The notes under the pieces: generated by a model
Database searches by the model: none
Seen by the model: the letters and a program-made list of their open reading frames with translations, nothing else
What the model was told of the DNA's origin: nothing
In this document: piece after piece, positions 40,707-52,941 of the stretch
Layout: every line of letters starts with the position of its first letter
Position numbering within the stretch: the first letter of the stretch is position 1
From: Candidatus Altimarinota bacterium
GTDB taxonomy: Bacteria; Patescibacteriota; Gracilibacteria; BD1-5; UBA2023
Assembly: GCA_028714815.1 (NCBI GenBank)
Contig: JAQTLR010000004.1
Location: 62,001-126,000, forward strand
DNA: 64,000 nucleotides
Direction of reading: 5' to 3'
Translations under genes and position numbers: made by a program

Positions 40707-41942
40707 ATGGAAAGAGATAAGGGATCCATTGATCCTTCAATGGAATCAAAGGCCATACCCAGGCCCTTATACAGACAGTTGGTACCGGAACTACAGGTGG
40801 TTGGCCTTGTAGAAGGAATCTTGGATTTGAATGATAGTAGGGATAAAAACGAAGGGTCGTGCATCGATCAGGAAAAACCGAAGACATGCCATCAGGAGAA
40901 TCTCCTCCATATCGGAACCGGTCCACAGGATATCCCGTGAGAATGTTTCAATGGAAAGACCAAGAAGGTAGTCTCGCTACCGGTTCCAAAGAATCTGAAT
41001 GATCGGATGAGAAATCCGATTCTGAAATTTTTACGAGCCAAGCTAAATCCCCATTCTTTGGAACAAACCTCTTTGAAGATGGTGGTAGGATGAACGATGG
41101 CCGTCTGTGCTTGTATAATGATAGACATGGATATCAGCCTTCTCCATTTTTTCTGATGGTATGCTGAGAGTGATGCTCTTTTTTACGGATTGAAATGGAA
41201 TATGAAGTTTATCGATACATTCACATTGCGGGAGGTATATTTTTTTTCAGCATTATCGATAATTTTTTTGGGGATTATTCCGGCAATGTTTATGTATTTT
41301 TGGAATCATTTGAATATAGGAAAATATTCGAAAATTGTCATGGACTACAGTAGGGGTACTATTCATTACCATGTTCAGAGAAACCTTTTGGAACTGCAGA
41401 AAAGAAGATATTTCGGAATATGACAGGATATCACTGAGACATTGCCTAAACTTATTGATGAACTCTATGCTTCCTGAAAGATCCATGAATTCGATACGAT
41501 AGTCTTCGATTCCTATCTCCTGAAGGAAGAGAATGTTTTAAAAAGTATGAGAAGTAGGATCCAGAAACTTGTCCCTTTCGGAGAAATAACGGATTTGCCG
41601 GAAAGACTGTTGGACAAAAATATAGCGTACCTCCTGGAATTACAGGATATACAGAAAGAATGGCTCATTTCTCTCGACAAGAAGGACAGCCCGATGAAAA
41701 AAATATTGGCTCCTCTTCTATGTTCTGATAGATCGAGTGGCTTGATTCTGGTTTGATCTGCAATGTATCATATGTACAAGAATTCCGAATTTCTGCAACG
41801 TATAGCACACCCTTTTATGCCGAAAAAAAGAGATGGGTGAAATGAAAAATTCACCCATACCTACGGTTTGATCCTCAAGATCCCTAAGGAACGGCCAAAA
41901 CGGAAAGATAATGGCAGTTCGGATCATTGAATGCAAGCATAG
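40707..41942 (+). CDS. Membrane protein of unknown function, TGA-rich
   Basis: The 411-aa protein has a soluble N-terminal half with Lys/Arg/Pro-rich segments, one clear TM helix (about 178-200: VYFFSALSIIFLGIIPAMFMYFW) and a helical C-terminal half (ETLPKLIDELYASGKIHEFDTIVFDSYLL; LPERLLDKNIAYLLELQDIQKEWL). Eight TGA codons (40938, 41085, 41151, 41421, 41475, 41754, 41838, 41928) are Gly; reading them as stops leaves no ORF over 130 codons. The stop TAG 41940-41942 lies 9 bp from the uvrB stop on the other strand. AT-rich relative to its neighbours. No homologue recognised. A TATACT box at 40675 may be its promoter. Confidence 0.8.
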
Positions 41943-41951
41943 AAACCCCTT

Positions 41952-43904
41952 CTATTTCTTCTTCCGCATCGCGAGGAGTTCGTCTCGGATCTCGGCGGCG
42001 AGCTCGAAGTCGAGATTGGCGGAGGCGATGTCCATCTCAAGTTCCAATCGCTTGATGCGAGTACGAGGATTCTCTCCGCGCATCACCTCATCATCGTGGA
42101 GCTTCTTGCCCTTGAGTCCGGTATCCTTGATACGCGAGACGATGGTTTCCGGGGTGATGCCATGGTCCAGATTGTACTGGTGTTGGATGGCGCGCCTGCG
42201 GTAGGTGATATCGATCGCCTCGGTCATAGCGGTCGATTCTCGGCATTTGTGCGAGTACATCACCACATGTCCATGTACATTCCGTGCGGCACGTCCGATG
42301 ATTTGGAGGAGGGAAGAGGTCGATCGCAGGAATCCGATCTTTTCGGCATCGAGGATACCGATGAAGGAGACCTCCGGGAGGTCGAGCCCCTCTCGGAGGA
42401 GATTGACTCCCACGATCCCGTCAGTTTTCCCGAGGCGGAGATCCCGGAGGATCTCCAGCCGTTCGATGGTCTCGATCTCGGAGTGGAGGTATCGCACTTT
42501 GACTCCGTTCGAGGCAAGGTATTCCGCAAGCTCCTCGGAGGATTTCTTGGTGATGGTAGTGATGAGGAACCGTTCCCCTCGTTTGATGGTCGCCTGGATA
42601 TGCCCCATGAGGCTATCCGCCACGTATTCCATGTCTTCTATGCTGATCTCCGGGTCGAGGAGCCCGGTCGGTCGGATGATCTGCTCCACAGTGGCTTCAG
42701 AGTGGGCTGCTTCATACTTGGACGGAGTCGCGGAGACAAACACGGCTTGTCCGAGTTTCTTCTCGAATTCCTCGAAGCGGAGCGGTCGGTTCTCGAAAGC
42801 TGAAGGGAGACGGAACCCGTTATCGATCAGGTTTTCCTTGCGGGCACGGTCTCCGGCGTACATCCCGCCGATCTGGGGAATGGTGATATGGGATTCATCG
42901 ATGAACGTCAAGAATCCTTCCGGGAAAAAATCGATGAGCGTGGTCGGGCTGCTCCCGGGGAGCCGTTTGGAGAGGTACATGGAATAGTTCTCGATCCCGT
43001 TCACATACCCGACCTCCTGCATCATCTCCAGATCGTACTCGACCTTGGTTTTCAGTCGTTCGATTTTGACGAAATCGTTCTGTGATTTGAAAAACGCCAG
43101 GCGTTCGTCGAGTTCCTCTTTGATTTTCGGGATCACTTCTTCGATGGTTGTCCCGCTGGTGATGAAGTGTTTGGCAGGGAAGATGGTGATTTCGTCGAAA
43201 GACGTCACGATTTCATTCGTGATGGGGATTTTCTGGACGATCCGTTCGATATCGTCTCCGAAGAATTCGATGGAATAGAAGAGTTCGGAACTCGCGGGAA
43301 ATATATCGAGCGTATCGCCCTGTATCCGGAAATTCCCGGGCTTGAAATCGGTCGATGTCCGTTTGAACTGGAGCTGCACGAGTTCGGCAACGAGCGATTC
43401 TATGGTGTGTTCCCCATCTTTACGGATTTTCAAGATCTGCGCTTCGTACTCGTCCCGTTCTCCGATACCATAGATGCACGAAACGGATGCCACGATGATG
43501 ACATCCTTTCTGGATAACAGGCTCTCGGTCGCCGCATGGCGGAGCCGGTCGATCTCCTCGTTGATGGTTGCCTCTTTTTCTATATAGGTTCCCGTCTTCA
43601 CGATGAAAGCCTCCGGCTGGTAGTAGTCGTAGTACGAGACGAAATAATGCACGGCATTTTCCGGAAAGAATTCCTTGAACTCCTGAGCCAATTGTGCCGC
43701 AAGGGTTTTATTATGCGCGATGACCAGAGTCGGGCGCTGTACCTTCTCGATGATATTCGCCATCGTGAAGGTCTTTCCCGACCCAGTTACCCCGAGGAGC
43801 GTCTGGAAGGACTTCCCTTGTCCGAGTCACTGGAGAAGACCCTCGATCGCTTGAGGCTGGTCCCCCGCCGGGGCATATTTGGAATGGAGTTTAAATTGTG
43901 GCAT
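41952..43904 (-). CDS. uvrB: UvrABC system protein B
   Basis: The 650-aa helicase-like protein has Walker A GVTGSGKT (38-45), the beta-hairpin (YYQPEAFIVKTGTYIEKEATINEEIDRLRHAAT), helicase motifs (FIDESHITIPQIGGMYAGDR; GILDAEKIGFLRSTSSLLQIIGRAARN) and a C-terminal UVR motif (IKRLELEMDIASANLDFELAAEIRDELLAM). It verifies lesions and loads UvrC in nucleotide excision repair. TGA 43827-43829 encodes Gly26 in EGLLQGLGQGK, where the family has a conserved glycine. Without it the start would fall after the Walker A motif. Confidence 0.97.
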
Positions 43905-43938
43905 CGGAAGACTGGTAAGGAATTTCTAAGAACTCCCT

Positions 43939-43966
43939 AGTATAGATTTTTTCCGGGTATTTGCAA
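43939..43966 (-). promoter_or_regulatory. Promoter of uvrB
   Basis: On the minus strand TTGCAA (43966-43961), 16-bp spacer, TATACT (43944-43939), the same boxes as recA; leader about 27 nt. Confidence 0.6.
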
Positions 43967-44004
43967 GAGGAAAATATGATATCAATAGATTAAATCACGT
44001 ACTC

Positions 44005-46290
44005 TTATTTCCTTCTTTTTGCCTTTTTCCAAATGCACTTTGGAGTGCTTCATTGTGCTTCTAGATAGTATTCTCCTGTTTCAGATGCCATTTGAGCATG
44101 ACCTCATAATTTATGATAGAGATGCTCCTCATTAAAATAGAGTTTCTTGTCTGTTTTATCATTATGGTAGATCAATTGTTTGGTGAAATCTCTTTTGAAA
44201 TTTTCAATCTCGATGTCATTATTGGAAGTCCCTATTACGAGTTTCTGTACCCCAATTTTCTTGGCGTACTCGGTGAGATATGGGAGGAAATATTTTTTCA
44301 CTTGGTTATGATATCCAGCGGCATATATCGGATTTCCTTCCACATTATCGATCACCAGAGCATTCCCCCCTTCTTGATTTATTCCTATCCAACACCAGGC
44401 GGCATAGACCGGGATATTCTTGGAAAGATCCTTGATCACTACGACCTGTATCCCGAGATCCATGAGGTAATCCACAATCGGAAGCTCATTGTCTTGGTAT
44501 TCTGAATCCACCCGGATACAGCAATCCGTATAATTTCCGAGGAACAGATCCTGAACGGATCGATCCCAGACTCTGATTTCCATATGATGGGTTGAGAGTT
44601 TCTCATCATCACCTTTTCATTGAATAACATCAGCAATTTGAATGACATCAGTTCCAACGTGATCAATCGCTTCTGTTAATATCTCATGAACATCAAAAAG
44701 TGTTGTTTCCACTTCTGGATGAGCTCTCTTATAAAGTTTATTTACATGACTAAGAAAGACCGAAAGATTTTGATAAACAGTTTGAATGCTATCACATTGT
44801 TTAAAAAGTTTATCCTTAATAATACCCTCCTTTCTCTTCGCTTCTTTAAGCTCACTTTGCAAAGAAAGCTTGCTTTCACCTTCACTCGATTTGATGCGTT
44901 CAATTAATGAATTTTGGTGCTCATCACTCTCAGAAACTGCATGGAGGATATCTAAAAGCTTTTGTCGTATGCCATTTTTCGTAAAAGGTAATATCAAAGT
45001 ACTCAGAGTATCTGCAAAATAGACTTGTTTTGGCTTAGAAAGCTCTTCTGCTTGAGCTTGCATCTTTTCAAGAGCTTTTAACATGCCATCACGTTTATTT
45101 TCTGGAGCTGCTCCAACCTTTGCCTCCAAATTTTGAATATTTTGAAGGAACTCTGCGTGTTTTTTCTCACGGTCTGCTCTCTGATCAGGACTTTCATCCA
45201 CCAGAAACGTAGCTAACTCTGGATGGTTTTCGTAAGCACCTTTTACACGAGCCTCTATATTTGCCATTTCTTGAGGAATTCGAGAAAGTGGAGATCGAAT
45301 TTGATCCGCAAAAGATCCTTCTTCTCAGAGTACAAAAAAGTCTTTGTCCGGGTAATGAAGCCACGCACTGGTATCAATACCTTTTGTCTCAAAAGCATCA
45401 AGCATTTCCGCATTCTTACCATAACCTTTGAGTGCTTCGATCATGGTCACTTGTTCCGATTTGGATTCATAATCAAAGAACTCCGTAAGCTTGGCACGAT
45501 ACGCTTCCGAATACTTCGGAAGCCATTCCAAAACCCGACCAGCATATTCTCATGACGAGAGGAGTATTTTGATAGTTGGTTCTGGGATATTGGGGTATAT
45601 AGTGTGACATACTTCATACTTTTGGTCATCGGTAAGAATGAAACTCGAAATACTACCAATAATATGTCATCCAAATCCTAGCGCAATAAGTTTGTTGACA
45701 ATATCAAAATCCAATCACCTTAGTCTTTCAAGGTGCAATGAAAGATATTCTCATTGATTAGTGGTAATAAATCGATGAGCTATGTCATTATGATCCAATC
45801 ACCGAAGTCTATTTATATTTTCTATTACCGACCATCAATTCCCTGAATCGATAATTCCATGAGCTATTTCTATATGATTTAATCACTCATAATATTCAGG
45901 ATTATAAGCAACCAGATCTCCATGTCCTGCATTAATGAGTTTGTTTGCTGTTTCTGCAGTGAGTCATGAGAATTTTGACCAATGATTCTTAAAAAATTCT
46001 ATTTCTTCAATATCGATAAGTTTATTCGCAAGATACGATCATATGATATGTTTGGGGAGTTCGTTAAAATCAGGATAATAGGAATTACGAATACTTTTTA
46101 CAAAGTCATCAATTATTTCCTTCTCCCTATTCGTAAGCACTTCGCCAGTATTTTCAAGAAGAGAAATCGCATGATCTCCCGTGGTTTTGATCAGAAAATC
46201 TGAACCTCTTCCCGTCAAAGGAATAGGAATTCCTTCTGGGGACTCATCGATATTTTCAGTCTGAGGAGGAACTGTATCACCAAGAGGCAT
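44005..46290 (-). CDS. 761-aa protein of unknown function with N-terminal helical repeats; 13 TGA-glycines
   Basis: Thirteen in-frame TGA codons (46039, 45964, 45883, 45835, 45799, 45751, 45715, 45667, 45550, 45325, 44617, 44104, 44050) are Gly. Residues about 85-230 form alpha-helical repeats of about 25-30 residues with the pattern GLxxxxIAxxxIxxG (GLNHIEIAHGIIDSG; RGLDHNDIAHRFI; RGLDFDIVNKLIALG), each turn glycine often being TGA. A charged coiled coil (about 330-520) and a C-terminal domain (about 565-720: GNTTDCCIRVD-like strands, VYAAWCWIGI, KLVIGTSNNDIE) that resembles an acetyltransferase-like fold follow. No signal peptide. Role unknown; perhaps an intracellular or host-directed repeat protein. 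Confidence 0.75.
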
Positions 46291-46295
46291 ATTTT

Positions 46296-46322
46296 ACATT
46301 ACATTAATAGTATTGAATGTAA
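46296..46322. promoter_or_regulatory. Inverted repeat upstream of the 761-aa gene
   Basis: ATTACATT, about 10 nt, AATGTAAT directly before ATG 46290; a possible operator. Confidence 0.4.
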
Positions 46323-46394
46323 TATAGCACATATCTCAATATATGTCTATTATTTGGGTAGGATGAAATATTCTATAATGAAGGCGACCACTTA

Positions 46395-49300
46395 TTATTT
46401 TTTTTGCACCGCTTTCTTCTTTCTGAGCTCTTCGATCTTATTCACGTAATGGAATACGGAACTTCGGAAGGCATCTTTATTCCATTCTCCTTCCTCTGGG
46501 AGAAGCGAAGAATTAACATCCTCTTCCTGAAGCAAAGCCCGCAATTCCTTATCCCGAAGAAATGTGTAGATATTCTCATTTGTATTGGTCGGATAATCCT
46601 CTATATTTGCGATCAACCTATCAAGTTTCCAGAGGAAAATCCGGACTTTCGGGTCTATTTTTCCTGTTTCCATAGTATGACGATACTTCTGGAGATGTTT
46701 CAAGAAAACATCCTTGTCATATTGTATCTGACCGAGGTATTTTCCTTTACTGAAAGGTGATTGGTCGAAGACGGTTTTTGTCGGTATTTCCCTATCCGTG
46801 ATTCATTCGGAAAGGCGGAGAATGAAGTTCTCGGTGAGTGCTCGAAGCATAGTATCTTCCGGGAGATTATTAATTCGGATGATAGTACGCTCATATTGCC
46901 GCATGGAGTCAGGATTATTGAAAATCGATGAAAGGTCATATCCGGCAGAGATGAGCATGTAGTCGAATTTTTCCGAGTGGAGCGCGAGCTTGTCGGTCAA
47001 GAGCGAAGCAGAGACGAGTTTTCCTACGACATTCGATCCATCGCCGTTATCGAATCGGATAACAGATGAAAGCTCGTCGGAAATGGCTCTCCTTGGTAAA
47101 TTATCTCCTTTTGATGTCATGACTATTTTCCCTTTTGATGTCAGTATTAGTCTCTTTATGTTTTCGATATGTTCGAGATCTTTCTGTATCCGTAGCTCCG
47201 AACTGGCACTGAAAGAATTGAGGAAAGATTGTACTTTCGGATCTGAAAATATCTGAAGCAGATTTTTCATGGAAGTTCCGAGCGCTTTCTCGTTCTCGAG
47301 ATCCGTAAGAAGCGGATATATTCGGAGCTGATAATCCCCAAAGGAGCTTCCGTATCAGAATTTCCTTGCCAGTTTTTTCATATTCCGTCTGGAAAACATA
47401 CCACCGTTTTCTCCGTACGATTCAACGGCGAGGATATTTGCAAGCATATGACGGTATGATTCGTCCAATGTTATGAGCTCGATCACTTTCCGGTCTGTTT
47501 CCGAGATTCCTGGGAAATCCGGAAAATAGCTTATTTCGGATATTTCCCCGAGAAGCGATTCGAGGGAATCAAGCGGGAGGATGAAGCTTTTGTAAGGTTT
47601 CGGATTCTCGAGGAATTTTTTCGCGTCAAATCCTGGTTCCCGGTTGGAGCTCGCAAGAAACCGTTCGACAAAGATACGCTTCTTGTAGTCCTGGAGTTGG
47701 GAGAGTTCCCGTATATGCGGATATGCTTCGCTTGCTTCTCCGAGAGTGGAGGTATATTTGACGATGGAGGAGAAGATCTGCCGATAGGTATCACCGGGAA
47801 GCGTCCGTATATCGATGAAATTCTTGATTTCAGAGAGCCTCTTATTTTCGTCTTGCATCTCCTGTTTTTTCGTCTTTATGTATGCAGAAAATACCTCATT
47901 GATATTGGATGGGTCATAATAGGGGATGGCCCGATTGATATTCACCGCGCTTCGGTTGAGGGTATTCTCATCCTGAAGGAATCCGGCTATCTGGAGCGCT
48001 TTGATCTGGAGTGCGTAGTATCGGTGAAGTTTTTCCTGAAATTTCGGATCGTCCGGATTCAGGTGCTCGTATCCGGTTATTTCGCGCAGAAGCACTTCTT
48101 CGATATTTTCAGAAAGGATCTGATTGTTTTTGTTCCGTAGGACATTTCATTGCGGATCATACTTCATTCTCAGTCCATATACTCCTTTGATCTTGAGTTT
48201 TCCTGCATAGCCCGGAAACTCATGATGGGCATATGAGGAGGTTTTCCCTGGTGTCAAAAGTTCACTTGGGAGATAGGTTTCCGATAGGAAGAATTCGAAA
48301 AAGAAACGCGTCCGGATATTCATCGCTTTCTGTCTCGATGGATCCGGATGGGTGGTTTGTTTTTCCCCGTCCACCATCATAGGACCGGAGATTTCAATCG
48401 CATCTTCCGGAGATATGATCATGCTTTTTTTCTGATCCGCTTTATATATGCCGAGTTCGTGCTGTACATTCAGAGGTTTTCCGTTGATCTTTATATGGAC
48501 GAGGTCTCCGTAGATGGAGAGTCCGTTATATATTTCCTTCCTGAAACCGTCTCCGAGCGCTCCTCCGAAATCGGCACGGGATTGTATGAAATTCACGATG
48601 AAATCGATAGCAGATATAGCCTCCTGCGGTTTTTTCAGGAGCGCTTCTTTTGTGGCGAGCGCTTCCTTCAGTTTTTCGATCTGTTGGAGCGAGATATTAT
48701 ATTGCTCTATCGAATGTTGAATCAGGCTATTTTCCCCGATAGTGACACCGAATCTGCTTCCATCCATCGGTTGTCCGTATGAATCGGAAACGGTTTTCTG
48801 AAAGGTGGTGATAAAACGTTCGAGTTCATAATGGTGGGACACGAAAGACCCGAGGTATTCGAGATCCGATGGAGTGATCTTGTACCCGGGAACGAGTTTC
48901 TGGATTTCTCTTATGGTAGAATCCTGTCTCGTCTCATTCCATTCCTTCAGGAGTGCGACAAACCGGTTTCGTTTCTCCTTTTTCTCTTCTTCCGAGAGCG
49001 ATTTCACTGACTTCAATATCGGTTCGATGGCACGTTCGTGACGGGAAAGTTTTTTTGCGAGTTCCGGATTGTTTTTCGCATCGGAAACCGAGAGGATCTG
49101 TCTGAAATAATTCGCTGATTTCGCTTGGGCATACATCGATTCTTTCCGTAATCGTTCTATTTCCATGAGTGTATTTTTCCGGTTTGTTCCGAACAACTCC
49201 ATCTTCCCTTCCCGAATAACGGGGACATTCCATGCTTCGAATCAGATGGTCGTATTTCCAGCGAACATGGATTGGTGGGTATTATAGTGCTTATCCTTCC

Positions 49301-50255
49301 TGAACCGGTTATATTCAGCAACTACGTCCTTGAAATGGCTCCGTTTGAAATAGTATGGCACATAGCTTCCAACGACGGAATCTCCGTTTTTTTCCAGATA
49401 GGCGTTCATCGCTCGGATCGTCTCGCGATATTCCCCGAGTTTTTCCTTCTTTATCGGATCGATGCCACCGATGGCGTGAGGATCGAACATGGTTCCAATG
49501 ATTTCTCCGAACTTCTGCTCGTAACCGATAGTCATAAGTTCAGTAGGAAGCATCCAAGCATCGACATTCTGTTTCCTTTGAAACGCCTGTTCTTTCGTCG
49601 AAAGATCAGCTATATTCATGCACTGTCCCATGAGCGTACGCATCGCATTGGCACAAGTGACCTGCGATTCACGGGACCTATCTACTACGCGGGGAAGACT
49701 TGGATCATAGGAGATCTTTTGGGCTTCTAGGAACCCGGAGAGGCAATTCCGGAGTCCGATGGATTGGACAGAAGATGCAAAAATGGGTTCCGCTTTGATT
49801 TCGTCGATTTTTCCTGCAAGAACCTTCTGGTTGAGCTTTCCGACCCGTGCATACTCCGCTACCCGGTCTATATGCTTCCGGAAAAGCGCGATGTCTTCCG
49901 GGATGAAGATGGTCTGGTCCGGTTTGATGAGAATGCTATTCCCGTTCCTTCATCGTCGTACGAGTGGCTTGTCGAGGAATGCATTGAGATTCAGGAGTTC
50001 TTCCGTATCGATTCCGATATGGTCTGCGATCGATGCGATAGTATCATTTCTCCGAACAGAATAGAGGGTGGTGTTTTTCTCTATGTCTTGCCGAAGGCGT
50101 TGCATGGTATCTTTTCCGGAAAGCACCTGGGAGATATTTTCCTTGGTATGCTCTATCGGACCCGATTTTTCCGGATCTTTCGAACCGCTGAGGGTGCTTC
50201 CTGAAACAAGACTTGCCGAGAGGATCAATGCAGGGATATGGAGTTTGCTCTTCAT
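46395..50255 (-). CDS. Large secreted LysM-domain protein (1286 aa)
   Basis: Six fragments join through five TGA-Gly codons (49950, 49242, 48147, 47355, 46803). The signal peptide is MKSKLHIPALILSASLVSGSTLSG. A LysM domain follows at about 62-118 (TTLYSVRRNDTIASIADHIGIDTEELLNLN...IKPDQTIFIP), which should bind peptidoglycan or chitin-like glycans; TGA 49950 falls inside it. The remaining 1150 residues are mostly helical and rich in Lys/Glu/Arg with scattered aromatic residues (GSYVPYYFKRSHFKDVVAEYNRF; FLSETYLPSELL). No lytic transglycosylase or amidase motif is recognised. It could be a large cell-wall-associated hydrolase or structural protein. Preceded by its own promoter. Confidence 0.8.
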
Positions 50256-50285
50256 GATGGTGGTAAAAACAGATAAAGAGCATAT

Positions 50286-50313
50286 TTTATACCTATTTTT
50301 TATGAAAAGGCAA
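50286..50313 (-). promoter_or_regulatory. Promoter of the LysM gene
   Basis: On the minus strand TTGCCT (50313-50308), 16-bp spacer, TATAAA (50291-50286); leader about 25 nt. Confidence 0.5.
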
Positions 50314-50367
50314 ATACTTTTTTCGAATCACCTTTTCGCATCCCTTTTCTCGCAAAGGGGAGAGTGA

Positions 50368-52614
50368 TTACTTCCGATATATCCGCAAACTGTTCCCTAC
50401 CACGGAAACTGAACTGAAAGCCATCGCTGCTGCGGCGATGGCGGGATTCAGGAATCCGGCGATCGCAAGCGACACAGCGACTATATTATAGAAAAACGCC
50501 CAGAAGAGGTTTTGTCGGATGGTCCGGAAGGTCGTCCGGGAGAGCTCGATGGATTCGAGAACCTTGGAGAGGTTATTCTGCATGAGGATGATCTGGCCCG
50601 CTTCCTTCGCGATATCCGCCGCGCTTCCCATCGCGATGCCGAGATCGGCTTGGATGAGACTCGGAGCATCGTTGATCCCGTCCCCGACGAAGACGATCTG
50701 TTCCCCTTCATCCTGCAATCGCTTGATCTCGCCCGATTTCTCATGGGGAAGCACTTCGGCGAGGACTCGGTCGATCCCGAGCGAGTCCGCGACCGCTTGA
50801 GCGGTTCTCCGATTGTCTCCGGATATCATCGCGACTTTGAGTCATAGATCTTGGAGTTTCTGTACGACTTCTTTTGATTCCTGTCGGATCTCGTCGGCGA
50901 TGAGGATCGCTCCGATTGCCATTTTCTCCTGCGCTACAAACAGGAGCGTACCGATTCCCATTTCCGAAGAAGCAAGGAGCGTATCTGCCCAACTGGTATC
51001 GATCTCATTTTCTTCCAGGAGTTTTCTATTCCCGAGGAAGAAGGATGATTTTTCTGCTGGATCGTATGCAACGATCCCTTTCCCTCGAATTTCTTCTATC
51101 TTTTCGAGTTTTATATAGTTCTCGTTATTTTTTTGAGCGAAAGAAGCGATAGCCCTGGAGAGTGGATGATCCGAGTTATGGGCAAGGGAAGCGGCGATCT
51201 GGACGATGACGTCCTCATTGAATGCAAAAGCAGGATCGGATATGATTCGCTGCACTTCCGGAGCCCCCTTGGTGAGCGTTCCGGTCTTGTCGAATACGAC
51301 CATGGTGATATTCTTCGCCCGTTCGAAGCTCTCCCCGTTCTTGAAGAGGATTCCTCGGCGAGCCCCGAGTCCTGATCCGACCATGATAGCGGTCGGAGTA
51401 GCGAGTCCGAGCGCGCACGGGCAGGCGATGACGAGCACAGCGACCGCATTGATGATAGCGGTCGAGATATTTCCAGAAACTATATACCATCCGATGGAGG
51501 TAAGAAGGGCGATGACGATGATTACAGGCACGAAGATGCCGGAAACTGTGTCGGCGAAGCGTTCGATCGGAGCCTTCGACCCCTGTGCCGTCTCGACCGA
51601 CCGTATGATCTCCGCAAGGAGCGTATATTCTCCGGTTTGAGTGACTCGTATCTGGAGCATTCCGCTTTCATTCATAGTCGCTCCGAACACTCTGGACCCC
51701 ACCGATTTATCGACCGGGAGCGACTCTCCGGTGAGCATGGATTCATCCACCGATGAGCCTCCTTCTATTATGATTCCGTCCAATGGGATTTTCTCGCCCG
51801 GTCGGACGATGAGGATATCGCCGACTCGGATTGCTTCGATCGAAATTTCTTCTTCGATAAACCCCCCATCCCCCCTTGTCAGGGGGGTATTTGTGTATTG
51901 TCCCCCTGATAAGGGGGATACAGGGGGTTTATCAATCAGCCGTCTCGCTTTCTTCGCACCGAGCTCCAGGAGCTGTCGCATCGCTTCTCCGGCTTGTCCG
52001 GTACTGAGGGCCTCGAAGTATTTCCCGAGGAGGATCAGCGTGACGATGAGGGCTGCTGACTCGAAATAACCTGCTTTCCCGGCGGTGAGTGCCCACAGGC
52101 TATAGAAGTACGCCACGAGCGTCCCAAGCGAGACGAGTGTATCCATATTCGCCCGGAATTTCCGCGCCTGTTTGAGCGCCATCCGATGGAACCGCCATCC
52201 GAAGTAAAATACCACTACGGTCGCGAGCGCGAGGTGGATCCACATGATGAGATCTTTTCCAGCAAACATAACGCTTGTCCGAAACGGATAGATCATCTCG
52301 AGAAGGAGCGGAGCGGAGAGGATCGCCGAGCCGATGAGCCGATTCCGATCCACACGGATATCCGATCCTCCGTGCTCGTGCATATGACCCGAGTGTTCCA
52401 TATGAGGTTCCTCGATCCCGTACCCGTTCTCCCGGATGATGTTTTTCACTGCCTCCTCCGACAATATCGTCTCGTCGTACTCGACCATCGCCTTCTTGTT
52501 CGCGAAATTCACATTGGCTCATAAAATCCCCGCGGTCTCCATAAGGACGGACTCGTTGTTGCGCGCGCAACTCGCGCAGGTCATGCCGGTGATGGTGAGA
52601 GTGAGGGTTTTCAT
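50368..52614 (-). CDS. copA: Copper-exporting P1B-type ATPase
   Basis: The 748-aa pump has an N-terminal HMA domain (GMTCASC, residues 10-16), a His-rich linker ([12 protein letters not shown]), membrane helices with the Cu-binding CPC ([13 protein letters not shown]), actuator domain, phosphorylation motif [11 protein letters not shown] motif (NSDHPLSRA) and hinge GDGINDA. It exports Cu+ with ATP. TGA 52519 (Gly32, in HMA) and 50842 (before [10 protein letters not shown]) are Gly. A palindromic repeat is inserted in frame in the actuator region (51856-51933), adding about 26 residues ([11 protein letters not shown]...[10 protein letters not shown]). It is the last gene of the csoR operon, 3 nt after the SHOCT gene. 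Confidence 0.96.
51856..51933. repeat. 78-bp nested palindromic element inserted in frame in copA
   Basis: GATAAACCCCC begins the left arm and GGGGGTTTATC ends the right arm. Inside, CCCCCCTTGTCAGGGGGG and CCCCCTGATAAGGGGG form two smaller hairpins. The length is a multiple of three and reads through as Pro/Gly-rich residues. Confidence 0.8.
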
Positions 52615-52617
52615 AGA

Positions 52618-52929
52618 TTAGTTTTTAACGAGATCCTTTTTCTTCTCTTCGAATTCTTTCTTGTCGATCTCGCCACGCGCATAGCGCTTCTCGAGGATAT
52701 CGAGCGCGGTTTCTCCACTCTGTCCGCCATGTTTATGTATCGCTCCAGTTCCTCCGCGTACGAGGTACACGATGAGGATGATGACGATAGCCCAGAATAT
52801 GATCATAAGAATAGGTCCTAAAAAAGTAAAATTCTGTCCAAATGGCCCGTAGCCATCGTATCCGTAGTAGCCCATCATAGTAAGGAAAGTTAAAGAATAA
52901 TAAACCGTATAGTATAACCCGTTTTCCAT
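52618..52929 (-). CDS. Membrane protein with C-terminal SHOCT domain
   Basis: The 103-aa protein has a Tyr/Gly-rich start, one TM helix (about 36-59: LGPILMIIFWAIVIILIVYLV), a His/Gly spacer (GAIHKHGGQ) and a SHOCT motif (ALDILEKRYARGEIDKKEFEEKKKDL). SHOCT domains are short oligomerisation modules common in copper and stress operons. It sits between the transporter fusion (12 nt gap) and copA (3 nt gap), so a helper role in copper handling is likely. An internal start at MMGYYGYDG is possible. Confidence 0.8.
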   Translation of the reverse strand: MENGLYYTVYYSLTFLTMMGYYGYDGYGPFGQNFTFLGPILMIIFWAIVIILIVYLVRGGTGAIHKHGGQSGETALDILEKRYARGEIDKKEFEEKKKDLVKN

Positions 52930-52941
52930 TTTTTCAAATAT

